Below, piece by piece: positions 57,010 to 64,000 of a stretch of DNA of 64,000 bases (its first letter is position 1; each line of letters opens with the position of its first letter). The notes beneath the pieces are model-generated. The model was not told the origin of the DNA. It worked only from the letters and a program-made list of their open reading frames with translations, and did not search any database. The translations under genes and the position numbers were made by a program. The stretch is from positions 1,426,001-1,490,000 of the forward strand of contig NZ_CP114413.1 of assembly GCF_027270315.1 (NCBI RefSeq). Reading direction: 5' to 3'. This stretch comes from Streptomyces cinnabarinus. Its GTDB lineage: Bacteria; Actinomycetota; Actinomycetes; Streptomycetales; Streptomycetaceae.

Positions 57010-57293
57010 CAAGGCTGGGCCCAGGACTTGGTGCAGAGAAGGTCGAGCAGGTAGCCGGCGTTCGGAACGCGATGGAGCCATCCGGCGTGGCCGGTTGCGG
57101 CGGCGAGCTTCACGACACCGCGCGGCTGCTCGTCGCGCCAGTGGCCGCCTTACCGGTCGGCGATGTAGTGGGTGACGGCGGAGACAGCCAGGCCGAGCGC
57201 GGCGCGCTTCCAGGACAGGCGTAGCCCGGTGGCCCGCTCCACCTGGGCGAGGGCGTGGTCAGCGTCGGGGTACGGACGGTAGTTCGCTCGTCG
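57010..57293 (-). pseudogene. Remnant of a second membrane protein gene
   Basis: A frame without a good start reads YPDADHALAQVERATGLRLS, KRAALGLAVSAVTHYIADR, then TAA (57150 to 57152), and continues in the same frame with VVKLAAATGHAGWLHRVPNA and YLLDLLCTKSW before reaching the PIN gene. The GLAVS..TH...DR motif matches the membrane gene at 56499. A stop, a missing start and the truncation mark it as decayed. Confidence 0.5.
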
Positions 57294-57628
57294 TCATCCT
57301 CTTCCGTGTGCGGCGCTTCGTTCCGGAACACGCCCTCGGCCGGTTGCACGATGAGGTCCAGGAGCGGACCCACGGTCGGCTGCTGCGCCAGGACCGGCCA
57401 GTTCGTCGAGCCGTAGCTGGAGTGCAGCCACTGCCGGGCAAGGACCTCGAAGGTGCCACCCTTCTTCTCGAAGGGGTCCCACAGGTGGATCAGGTCTCCG
57501 ACCTGTGGCGGGTACGGCGTGTGCAACTTGCCGTCGCCGTGCGGGCTGCCGATGTTGACGTGGTCGTAGCGGAACTGGCCGACTTCGGCCGGGGTGCGGA
57601 TGTGGAAGCTGCACACGACGGGCCTCAT
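57110..57628 (-). CDS. Hypothetical phage protein, C-terminus uncertain
   Basis: This frame gives 172 residues, but only the first 120 or so look real (VVCSFHIRTPAEVGQFRYDH; GDLIHLWDPFEKKGGTFEVL; FRNEAPHTEEDDDERTTV). Beyond that it runs over the membrane-gene remnant in another frame, so the natural end was probably changed by an indel. Family unknown. Confidence 0.55.
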   Translation of the reverse strand: MRPVVCSFHIRTPAEVGQFRYDHVNIGSPHGDGKLHTPYPPQVGDLIHLWDPFEKKGGTFEVLARQWLHSSYGSTNWPVLAQQPTVGPLLDLIVQPAEGVFRNEAPHTEEDDDERTTVRTPTLTTPSPRWSGPPGYACPGSAPRSAWLSPPSPTTSPTGKAATGATSSRAVS

Positions 57629-58251
57629 ATGGCGGGGCCTTTCGTCGGCAGGGGCTTGATGGCGTTGAGCATCCGGAGGACGGCGTTGACGACGTTGCCC
57701 GTCATCTGGTCCCCGCTCGGGTCGTCGGGGGCAAGGTAGGCGGCACGCGGTTCGGTGGTGTCGGGCTGGGAGCCGTCGATGCGATTGCTGCTGGCCATGT
57801 AGCGTCCGCCGCCGATGTCTACGGCGGTGATGCAGCGCTGCTCGATGCGGCCGGGAATGTGCTCGAAGCGGGGTGTGGAGCCGCCAGACATGCGACGGCG
57901 CGCAGCCTCCCGCGCGGCCGGGTGGTCCGCGTCCTCGCTAATCGAGTACGCCTCGTACCGGAAGGCCACCGCAACCAGGTCGCCGTCTCCCGGCACGATC
58001 ACGTGCTGCCCGTCGCTGCGCCTGGGCATCTGGGCTGCCACCTCCGCGAACCTGGCGAGCGCGGTAGGGGGATGCGGAACGGCCTCCCAGAGCGCGCCCG
58101 GGATCCACATTTCGTCCATTCGCGCGGATCCGCAGGGCAGGCTGTGCAGTGTGAACACTGCGGGTACCTCATCCCACTCGGTTCGGTCGCGGAGCTGGGT
58201 GGCCAGCTCCTCCTTGACCGCCTCCACAGTGGCTTCGGGTAGTGGGCTCAC
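57625..58251 (-). CDS. Hypothetical phage early protein
   Basis: This 208-residue soluble protein (LPEATVEAVKEELATQLRDR; YRYEAYSISED-type segment; RFEHIPGRIEQRCITAVDIG) has no recognised family. GTG at 58251 overlaps the previous stop (GTGA). Confidence 0.6.
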   Translation of the reverse strand: MSPLPEATVEAVKEELATQLRDRTEWDEVPAVFTLHSLPCGSARMDEMWIPGALWEAVPHPPTALARFAEVAAQMPRRSDGQHVIVPGDGDLVAVAFRYEAYSISEDADHPAAREAARRRMSGGSTPRFEHIPGRIEQRCITAVDIGGGRYMASSNRIDGSQPDTTEPRAAYLAPDDPSGDQMTGNVVNAVLRMLNAIKPLPTKGPAI

Positions 58252-58721
58252 GGCGTGGGGCCTTTCAGGGTGTTCGTTCGGACGCTGATGCTGGTGATCT
58301 CGGGGGCGGTGCCGCGCGGGTACAGGCCGCGGTCCCAGGCGCCGCGGTAGGTGTCGGCAAGGACCTCCAGGGCGCGGCGCAGTGCGTAGCCGGGCGAGTG
58401 GCCGGTCTCCTGGAGCAGGGCGAGGTCGGCTCGCGCCTCGGGGGTGAGCCACTTGCGCAGTGGCTCGTCGAGCGGGTCGCGTGGCGCATGGTCCGTCTCG
58501 GCCGCTGGCGCATCCGGCTCGGGCTCCGGCTGGGGGGCCTGCTGCTCGGGCGTGGGCTGGCGCTGCGCCGTCTCGATCTCGGCGAGGTCGCGGCGGATCG
58601 TGTCCTTGCTGACCCCCAGCCGAGCTGCGATCTTTCGGGCGCTGATGCCCGGCTCCTGGCGCATCAGTTCCTCGACCATGGCGCGGCGCGCGGTGATGGT
58701 GAGGGGGGCGGGCATGTTCAC
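58248..58721 (-). CDS. Helix-turn-helix DNA-binding phage protein
   Basis: This 157-residue protein has a clear helix-turn-helix (PGISARKIAARLGVSKDTIR), a Gln/Pro/Glu-rich linker and a helical C-terminal domain (PLRKWLTPEARADLALLQET). GTG at 58721 follows GGGAGCC. It could control early phage transcription or replication. Confidence 0.72.
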   Translation of the reverse strand: MNMPAPLTITARRAMVEELMRQEPGISARKIAARLGVSKDTIRRDLAEIETAQRQPTPEQQAPQPEPEPDAPAAETDHAPRDPLDEPLRKWLTPEARADLALLQETGHSPGYALRRALEVLADTYRGAWDRGLYPRGTAPEITSISVRTNTLKGPTP

Positions 58722-58930
58722 CGGCTGGCTCCCTGGCGCGCGACGGGGCGCTCCTTGGCGCCCGTCGTACGGTCGTTGGGGCAGAAGTCGCCAGCTCTGT
58801 CGCAGCGCCACCCTTGGCTGGCGTGCGCCACCCGGCGGGCGTGCGCCGCGTTCCGGGTGTCCGCGACGGTGACCTTGGCGCGGCAGCCGGGACGGTCGCA
58901 GAACAGGGTGTGCGCGTAGCCGATCGCCAT
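58718..58930 (-). CDS. Small Cys-rich phage protein
   Basis: This 70-residue protein has FCDRPGCRAKV and WRCDRAGDFCPND, a Cys4 pattern seen in many small Streptomyces phage proteins. Both ends overlap neighbours (GTGA and ATG). Function unknown. Confidence 0.65.
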   Translation of the reverse strand: MAIGYAHTLFCDRPGCRAKVTVADTRNAAHARRVAHASQGWRCDRAGDFCPNDRTTGAKERPVARQGASR

Positions 58931-59676
58931 CACGCGCCTCCGCGCTCGACGTGGGGCAGGCACTCGTGGCGCAGCACCATGCCGATCAAGTCGGCGAGCG
59001 TCTTCGGCTCGGTGCCCTGCGCGCCGATCGCGCCGCACTTCCGGCACCGGTACTCGTCGGCGGCCCGGTACTGATCTCGGTGGCTGTAGTCGACGATCTC
59101 GAAGTCGGCCAGTCGGGGCGCAGTCTCGTCGTCGGGATGCAGCGGGCCTTCGACGATGGCGATGACGGCCATGCCGAGGTCCCAGGCTTCCGCGCTGTCG
59201 CAGATGTCGACGCGGGCCAGCAGGGCGCGGATCACGTCGTTCCGCCGCTCGGTCGCGCGGGCGAAGACCCGGAGGCGCTCCAGTTCGGCGGTGTCCGCCT
59301 CTCCTAGGGCGAGCCAGCTCGCGACCTTGGCTCGCGTCTCCGGGTCGAAGCACAACGCCACCGGGCGCCCGTCCTGGGCAACCGCGCCAACGGTGAGGAC
59401 CGGCTCCTCCTCCGGGGCGGGCTCCATCGCCACGTCGAAGCGGGACACGACCAGCGGGGCCGGGTGGTACTGCTCCCCGACTTTGCTCCGCAGTTCCTTG
59501 GCGTAGTTGCGAGCCGTGCAGGAGTCGCAGCCCCCGCATGTGCACCGCGGGTCGGCCATGGCGTGCACCATGTCGGCGGCCTCCGTCAGCACCTCGGCGC
59601 GGTGGTCATCGAGCAGTTCGAGGACCTGCTGCTGCGTCCAGTAGTTCCGGACGCTGGCCGTCTCGCGGGCGCTCAC
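58930..59676 (-). CDS. Hypothetical phage early protein with Cys clusters
   Basis: This 248-residue protein has CTCGGCDSC near residue 45 and CRKCG near 210, two potential zinc sites, with helical segments between (TAELERLRVFARATERRNDV). Family unknown. GTG at 59676 overlaps the upstream stop. Confidence 0.6.
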   Translation of the reverse strand: MSARETASVRNYWTQQQVLELLDDHRAEVLTEAADMVHAMADPRCTCGGCDSCTARNYAKELRSKVGEQYHPAPLVVSRFDVAMEPAPEEEPVLTVGAVAQDGRPVALCFDPETRAKVASWLALGEADTAELERLRVFARATERRNDVIRALLARVDICDSAEAWDLGMAVIAIVEGPLHPDDETAPRLADFEIVDYSHRDQYRAADEYRCRKCGAIGAQGTEPKTLADLIGMVLRHECLPHVERGGA

Positions 59677-60218
59677 CGGCCCTCACCGCGCTCGGCATCG
59701 GCCGTTGTCGGCCGGTCAGTGATGCGGGTCCTGGCCGACGCGTGGGGCGCGGATGCCTCGTCCAGCACGGCGAGGCTGTTCGCTGCCCGCCGCACGTCGT
59801 CTGGCACGTCGGTGCCTTCCTGCACCAGGACGTCGGCCATCCGGCGCATCCACGCGGCGACGTCGCGCCCGTGGCCGCCCAGCCAGTCGGGCCCCTCTGC
59901 GAGGTCGGCTGTGTGGGCGATCCACAGGAGCATGCGGAGACGGGTCAGGCGCAGCAGCTCGTTGATGACGACCTCGCACGGCTGTCCGCCGCCGCTGGTG
60001 TCCTTCTCCGTCGTCTCGGCCCACTCGGTCAGCAGGTCGGCGCAGTGCGTGATGCCGTCGCTGAAGATGGCGCGGCTGGCATGCTGGCAGCGCTCACGCA
60101 GCAGCCTGGAGGCGACCTCGCGGTACACCTCGGCCGTGTGCGCGGCGATCAGCGCGTCCCGCTTGCTGAGCCACAGGGAGTCCGGCAAGTTCAGGAACAG
60201 CTCGTCGCGGGCGCTCAC
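59673..60218 (-). CDS. Hypothetical phage early protein
   Basis: This 181-residue helical protein (LTEWAETTEKDTSGGGQPCE; LRLTRLRMLLWIAHTADLAE; WMRRMADVLVQEGTDVPDDV) resembles the DUF6415-type helical proteins only loosely. GTG at 60218 overlaps the previous stop. Confidence 0.58.
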   Translation of the reverse strand: MSARDELFLNLPDSLWLSKRDALIAAHTAEVYREVASRLLRERCQHASRAIFSDGITHCADLLTEWAETTEKDTSGGGQPCEVVINELLRLTRLRMLLWIAHTADLAEGPDWLGGHGRDVAAWMRRMADVLVQEGTDVPDDVRRAANSLAVLDEASAPHASARTRITDRPTTADAERGEGR

Positions 60219-60589
60219 CGGCTCGCACCGCCCTCGGCTTCGTCGAGGATGAGCGCGCCGGCCTGCTTGGCGGACATCAGCCCGTTGCGGGCCTTCACCT
60301 CGCTGCGGATCCGGTCGGCCTCGACGGTGTATCCGTGCTGGGCAAGCAGCTCGGCCGCGCGTGTGCCGGAGATGATCGTCCGGTTCTGCACGGCATCGGC
60401 GATCAGCTTCGCGGCCGGGACCGCCACGAGCCGCGTGGCCTGCCAAGCGGCGGTCCGGGACCGGTGGAAGTCGTGGCGTACACGGGTGCCGCCGTGGCTC
60501 AGGCACGGTTCGCCAGCGGTCGCGGCGCAGCCCAGCGGAGGCGGCGGGCAGTCCACGTTGCGCGGCGAACGGTCGGCGGTGGTGGCCAT
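60215..60589 (-). CDS. Hypothetical phage early protein
   Basis: This 124-residue protein has a Cys-containing start (CPPPPLGCAATAGEPCLSHG) typical of phage zinc-binding small proteins, then helical sequence (AAELLAQHGYTVEADRIRSE). ATG at 60589 overlaps the previous stop (TGATG); a GTG at 60592 is an alternative. Confidence 0.6.
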   Translation of the reverse strand: MATTADRSPRNVDCPPPPLGCAATAGEPCLSHGGTRVRHDFHRSRTAAWQATRLVAVPAAKLIADAVQNRTIISGTRAAELLAQHGYTVEADRIRSEVKARNGLMSAKQAGALILDEAEGGASR

Positions 60590-60942
60590 CACTCGCCCCC
60601 GTCCTCGACGTCGGGCTGGCAAGCGGCCAGTGCGGACCTCCACACCAGCGCCCTGCCGTTGACGTACAGACGCGGGTCCCAGGTGGTCTCGCGCTCGTCG
60701 TCCATGTAGCGGACCTGGTCGAGGGGCAGGCCGGGCATCTGAATCACGACGGCCCGCCCGTCGGCCATGGTGAGCGTGAAGGCGTACCAGCCCTGCCCTC
60801 GGTCCGACTCGGGCGTCCGGGCCGCGCCGACGACCTGGAGGCTTCCGCAGAGGTCGAGGACGAACACAGCGGCCGCGTGTGCGGCTTGTCTCTCCGTCGC
60901 GAGTGGGACGGGCTCGGAGCCGGGCTTGATGATGACGTGCAT
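60589..60942 (-). CDS. Hypothetical phage early protein
   Basis: This 117-residue alpha/beta protein (FVLDLCGSLQVVGAARTPES; QGWYAFTLTMADGRAVVIQM) has no recognised family. ATG at 60942 gives MHVIIKPGSEPVPLATERQA. Confidence 0.6.
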   Translation of the reverse strand: MHVIIKPGSEPVPLATERQAAHAAAVFVLDLCGSLQVVGAARTPESDRGQGWYAFTLTMADGRAVVIQMPGLPLDQVRYMDDERETTWDPRLYVNGRALVWRSALAACQPDVEDGGE

Positions 60943-60947
60943 GGCGC

Positions 60948-61323
60948 TCAGTCCTCGATTCCGGTCAGGCCGCGGGTGTCGACGCTCATGGGCGACGTGG
61001 TGGCGTGCAGGTGGTCGACCGTGGAAGCGAGCAGGCGTGCCGCCGTCGCGGCGTTGTCCACGGCGGTGCGCATGTGCCTGATGGCCTGGTCGGCGTCGCC
61101 TCCGCCGTCGATGGCGAGGCGTCCGTGTTCGTAGGTGTGCATCACGGGGCGCACGGACTGCTCGATCGACTGCGCCAGCATCGCGACGAGGCTGGACAGG
61201 GCACCGAGCGCGGCATGAAGCGCTGGGGCACTCCCAGTCCGCCTTGGTGAACTGGGAGGCGTGGTTGAACTCTCTGATCAGTTCGGCGGCGCCGGACAGG
61301 TGGCGCGTGGGCGAGGTCGTCAT
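60948..61323 (-). pseudogene. Helical phage gene with a one-base frameshift
   Basis: From ATG 61323 the frame reads LIREFNHASQFTKADWE, then, after a GGG run at about 61232 to 61236, homologous-looking sequence continues one frame over: SAPALHAALGALSSLVAMLA, QSIEQSVRPVMHTYEHGR and so on to the stop at 60948. Removing one G restores a single frame of about 124 residues. The 77-residue second part alone (from 61181) would lack its N-terminus. Indel or sequencing error. Confidence 0.5.
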
Positions 61324-61928
61324 GGCGTGGTCAGTCCTTCGGGTGAGGATTCGAGGGCGAGCACCTGGCGCAGCAGGGCCGCGTGCTCGTCGGTGAGGCG
61401 GGGGTGTGCAGCAGCGCGTACGGGCCGCTTCATCAGGACGGGCACGTCGAGGCGGATGCCGAGCACCATGCCGTCGGCGGCATAGGCGATCTCGTAGCCG
61501 GACGGGGTGATGAACCAGGCTTCGTACGCTTCGGCAGGCTTCCCGGCGCGCGCCGGCGTCGAGGCGAGCAGGCCCGCAACGGTGGCGGGCGGGCCGGACC
61601 GGTAGTGGTCCATGGCGCCGTTGAGCATCGGGCAGACGGCGACGGCGTAGTCGAGGCATTCGGGGTGCATGCCGGGCTCGTCGACGTATCCGGCGGACGT
61701 GTCTGCGGGCCGTACGACCAGCCCGATACGGCGGCCGAGCGGCTGGCGGCAGAACTGGCACAGCCGGTACGTGACGGCCTGGCTGCGGCGGACCGGGAAG
61801 TTGACGCCGAAGTAGGGGCGTCCGTCGAACCATCCTGTGATCCACGGGACGGCCAGTCCGCCGTGGCGCGGCAGGGCTGCCGCGCGGGCGGGCGGCTGCA
61901 CTGTTCGGGAACGACGTGGCTTCGGCAT
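61320..61928 (-). CDS. Hypothetical phage protein with CxxC...HxxC motif
   Basis: This 202-residue protein has LCQFCRQPLGRRIGLVVRPA and MHPECLDYAVAVCPM, a Cys-x2-Cys ... His-x2-Cys zinc site of a type frequent in Streptomyces phage early regions. It ends in basic and helical sequence. ATG at 61928; its stop overlaps the next gene (ATGA). Confidence 0.65.
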   Translation of the reverse strand: MPKPRRSRTVQPPARAAALPRHGGLAVPWITGWFDGRPYFGVNFPVRRSQAVTYRLCQFCRQPLGRRIGLVVRPADTSAGYVDEPGMHPECLDYAVAVCPMLNGAMDHYRSGPPATVAGLLASTPARAGKPAEAYEAWFITPSGYEIAYAADGMVLGIRLDVPVLMKRPVRAAAHPRLTDEHAALLRQVLALESSPEGLTTP

Positions 61929-62010
61929 AGGAGGTCTCCGGTAGATGGCGCCCGGCGGCGCGGAAGCGAGTCGGAAGGGTCGCGTGTCCGGCCGCCGGGC
62001 AGTTGAGGGG

Positions 62011-62442
62011 TCAGCGTCCAGCGATCTCACGGAGCCGCTTCAGGGCCGTATCGGCAGGGCTGTACCAGAAGGTCTCCGCAGGCGTCAGGCCGAGGGCGTC
62101 CTGTGCCACGTCGCAGATCAGGCGCCGCTCATCGCCCCTCTCCGCGTAACACTGAGCGGTGGTCGGGACGTCGGCGCCATCCTCGTCGCGGCCGGTGACT
62201 TCGTCCTCCTCGTCTTCGGGCAGGTCGACGAGGGTCCAGCCGGTGACGTGCGCGACCCATCCGGCCGCGCACAGCGTTGTGCCGCAGTTCGGGACCGCTC
62301 TGGGGGCCAGCCGGATGGACTCCGTGAGGTAGGCCCAGCTCTGCATGTCGAAGGCGTCGGGTTGGTTGTCGATGGCGTCGAGGACGGCGCGCGCGACCTC
62401 AGCTGGCGTCTCGGGGTAAGGGGTGACCGTGGTAGCGGTCAT
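62011..62442 (-). CDS. Hypothetical phage protein
   Basis: This 143-residue acidic protein (PETPAEVARAVLDAIDNQPD; LCAAGWVAHVTGWTLVDLPE; ICDVAQDALGLTPAETFWYS) contains a short Cys-containing central part like small phage proteins of unknown function. ATG at 62442 lies 33 bases from the tRNA gene. Confidence 0.6.
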   Translation of the reverse strand: MTATTVTPYPETPAEVARAVLDAIDNQPDAFDMQSWAYLTESIRLAPRAVPNCGTTLCAAGWVAHVTGWTLVDLPEDEEDEVTGRDEDGADVPTTAQCYAERGDERRLICDVAQDALGLTPAETFWYSPADTALKRLREIAGR

Positions 62443-62474
62443 GGCAACTCCAGTCACGGGATGCGAGGTTGGAG

Positions 62475-62548
62475 TAGTGCTGGTGGGACTCGAACCCACG
62501 ACCTCAGGACTTATAAGATCCGCGCTCTGCCAACTGAGCTACAGCACC
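62475..62548 (-). tRNA. tRNA-Ile (anticodon UAU)
   Basis: On the minus strand a 74-nt cloverleaf folds: acceptor GGTGCTG with CAGCACT, D stem GCTC/GAGC, anticodon stem CGGAT/GTCCT with loop CT-TAT-AA, and T arm GTGGG-TTCGAGT-CCCAC. No CCA is encoded; discriminator A. The anticodon TAT reads AUA. Base pair 27-43 is a mismatch and the variable loop is 6 nt, but the rest is canonical. It lies between two phage early genes. Confidence 0.82.
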
Positions 62549-62569
62549 GCGATGTTGAGTGGTTTGGGC

Positions 62570-62611
62570 GGGCCGCCGCCCCGGGGCGGGGGGTGCGCGG
62601 GGCGGCGGCCC
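62570..62611 (-). terminator. Hairpin upstream of the tRNA gene
   Basis: GGGCCGCCGCCCC pairs perfectly with GGGGCGGCGGCCC (13 bp, 16-base loop). With the neighbouring hairpin it ends transcription of the DUF932 gene before the tRNA. Confidence 0.6.
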
Positions 62612-62615
62612 TGGG

Positions 62616-62649
62616 AGCGGCCGGGCTGGGGGGAGTCAGCCCGGCCGCT
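62616..62649 (-). terminator. First hairpin after the DUF932 gene
   Basis: AGCGGCCGGGCTG pairs perfectly with CAGCCCGGCCGCT (13 bp, 8-base loop), 7 bases past the stop codon at 62657. Confidence 0.6.
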
Positions 62650-62656
62650 GGTCTGG

Positions 62657-63859
62657 TCAGGGCTTGCGCAGGAGCAGCAGCCGCTTGTGGGCCCGGGTCT
62701 TCAGGTCGTCGTCGGCGCCTTCCAAGGACGCGGTGGCGCGCGCCAGTTCCTCGGTCATGGTCTTGGCGGGGCGGCGAGGGGCGGCGTGGTCGAGGTAGCC
62801 GGTGATGGCGCGCTCGGCCGCGTAGGCGGTGTGTCCGACGCGCTCGGTCTCGGTGCGGAACAGGTCGTCGAGGGCGCCGGTACGGGCGGCGTGGTTGGTC
62901 TTGGTGCGGTCGGTGGCGTCGTCCTCCAGCGGCCACAGGTCGCCGATCACGTCGTGGAAGTCGCGCAGGGCGATGTCAGTGCGGGCGAGGGCGGTCTCTT
63001 CGTCGGCGAACTGGGCGAAGTAGCGGACGCTCAGGCCGAGGGTGCGGCGGGCTTCCTTGATCTGGCTGGTGGCCCCGGCGGTGTGACGGACAGCCCAGCG
63101 GGTGACGGCGTCGCGGACCGCGAACCTCTCCGTGTTGGCGCACACGGGCCGCCACGGGGTGACGATGCACTGGAACTGCGCCTTCCCGCTGTGGTCGTTC
63201 ATCACCGCCACGTACGGGACGATCAAGTCGTTGATGCCGTCGGCGTCCACCGTGACGGTCTCCGGCAGGCGGATGGCGATGAACACGCGCCGCCCGCCCC
63301 GGATGAGTCCGGCGGACTCCCAGACGACGTCGTAGCGGCCCACGAGTTCCTGGAGGAACTCAAACCCAGCGCGATTCTGGATCGGCATGTACTTCCGGCC
63401 GACGGCTCCGAGAGCGGCGCCGGTGTCGGTTCGGACGGTGTGCCGCTGGTCGACGTGCTCGCGCAACTCGCCGTTCCACTCGTACAGGGCGGGGACGGTG
63501 TCGACCTTGAAGTCGAGGCCGGACAGGCCGAGCACCTCGTCGATGTCGGTGGTCCCGCCGGGGATGATCTGGCCGAGATCGTGCCAGGCGGGGGACGACG
63601 CGTACAGGCCGATCGTGCCGTCGGCGCGGGTGTCGAGGCCGTGGTTGGCGATGATCTGCTCGATCTGGCCCTGGGTGTTGCGGGCGACGGTGAAGGTCTC
63701 GCCCCGGTCCCAGCCGGTGAGGACTTCGTACCGGTCGCCGCCGATCATGCGGATCTCGCCCCGGTCGATGCGGGCCTGGAAGCGGCGCTCGACGTTGCGG
63801 ATGCTCTCGATCTGCGCGGTCTTCTCGGCGGCGAAGGCGGTGTTGACGTCGGTGGTCAC
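62657..63859 (-). CDS. DUF932/TIGR03299-like phage and plasmid protein
   Basis: This 400-residue protein matches the phage/plasmid-like TIGR03299 type: LYASSPAWHDLGQIIPGGTT near residue 85, LREHVDQRHTVRTDTGAALG, RRVFIAIRLPETVTVDADGI and HSGKAQFQCIVTPWRPVCAN. These proteins are abundant in actinophages and plasmids with unknown role, probably in replication or host takeover. ATG at 63859. Confidence 0.82.
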   Translation of the reverse strand: MTTDVNTAFAAEKTAQIESIRNVERRFQARIDRGEIRMIGGDRYEVLTGWDRGETFTVARNTQGQIEQIIANHGLDTRADGTIGLYASSPAWHDLGQIIPGGTTDIDEVLGLSGLDFKVDTVPALYEWNGELREHVDQRHTVRTDTGAALGAVGRKYMPIQNRAGFEFLQELVGRYDVVWESAGLIRGGRRVFIAIRLPETVTVDADGINDLIVPYVAVMNDHSGKAQFQCIVTPWRPVCANTERFAVRDAVTRWAVRHTAGATSQIKEARRTLGLSVRYFAQFADEETALARTDIALRDFHDVIGDLWPLEDDATDRTKTNHAARTGALDDLFRTETERVGHTAYAAERAITGYLDHAAPRRPAKTMTEELARATASLEGADDDLKTRAHKRLLLLRKP

Positions 63860-63890
63860 GATGGGTTCCCCCTTCAGGGTTGATCAGGTG

Positions 63891-64000
63891 TCAGGCGCAG
63901 GCGGCGGATCGGGTGATGGACTCGCGGCGGGCGTGGAACGGGCCGGAGCGCTCGCCCCACGGGTCGACCAGGGCGCACCGCACGTCGGGCAGACCGTGCG
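63891..64000 (-). CDS. 3' end of an unidentified phage protein
   Basis: The last 110 bases carry a leftward frame ending LPDVRCALVDPWGERSGPFH then ARRESITRSAACA and a stop at 63891 to 63893. The start lies beyond the window. Too short to identify. Confidence 0.55.
   Translation of the reverse strand, partial: HGLPDVRCALVDPWGERSGPFHARRESITRSAACA

Noticed and set aside
56499..57113. 204-codon minus-strand frame
   Set aside because: Most of it is antisense to the PIN-domain gene, whose catalytic acids are in place; only its first part reflects the membrane-gene remnant, which is annotated separately.
1..64000. CRISPR array or rRNA genes
   Set aside because: No regularly spaced palindromic repeats with unique spacers and no rRNA-like sequence were seen; the only periodic repeats are the short ones listed.

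Overview
The window reads as a high-GC actinobacterial chromosome, almost certainly Streptomyces. It has GTG/TTG starts with strong Shine-Dalgarno sites, a tuf3-type second EF-Tu, TAT-exported glycosidases, and Streptomyces-restricted small families (DUF397-, DUF6415- and DUF6233-like). It divides into three blocks.

1 to 16.3 kb is ordinary core-type chromosome: a SulP anion permease (5' end outside the window), a diacylglycerol-kinase-like lipid kinase, a gamma carbonic anhydrase, a DedA membrane protein, a translationally coupled GH3 beta-glycosidase plus carboxylesterase operon, an unusual zinc-motif/membrane/ricin protein, a hotdog thioesterase, a Pro/Gln-rich membrane protein, an MFS exporter, a spermidine-synthase-like protein, EF-Tu3 and an AlkD-type DNA glycosylase.

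16.3 to 24.4 kb is an accessory block. A leftward operon (unknown protein, DUF6415-like, DUF397-like 81-residue protein, unknown protein, JmjC/cupin 2-oxoglutarate oxygenase) lies divergent from a rightward XRE/TPR regulator plus GNAT acetyltransferase. After these come small Streptomyces-type genes and a PadR regulator translationally coupled to a membrane-associated protein. Several rightward genes end in similar G/C-rich hairpins.

24.4 to 64 kb is a siphovirus-type prophage transcribed mainly leftward. From right to left it holds early genes (63.9 to 53.9 kb) that are mostly unrecognised and chained by ATGA/GTGA overlaps, with a tRNA-Ile(UAU). Next is an accessory cassette (about 49.6 to 53.8 kb, plus a PIN-domain gene at 56.5 kb). 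Then come HNH nuclease, small and large terminase, portal, HK97 protease, HK97 capsid, a glycosyltransferase/FkbM methyltransferase pair, connectors, major tail protein, tail chaperones with a GGGAAAC -1 frameshift site, a 1498-residue tape measure with a lytic transglycosylase domain, minor tail proteins, amidase endolysin and holin. Integrase, repressor and replication genes are not in the window and presumably lie to the right, so the prophage ends are not fixed. The left end is most plausibly near 24.38 to 24.42 kb or near 16.3 to 16.5 kb.

Four loci in the prophage look broken: a HEPN-like gene with an in-frame TAG, two single-base frameshifts, and a membrane-gene remnant with an in-frame TAA next to the PIN gene. 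This suggests a decaying prophage or base-calling errors. The least explained material is the capsid-adjacent sugar/methyl-modification cassette with a nested gene start, the JmjC/DUF397 operon, and the strand-inverted cassettes between terminase and early genes.
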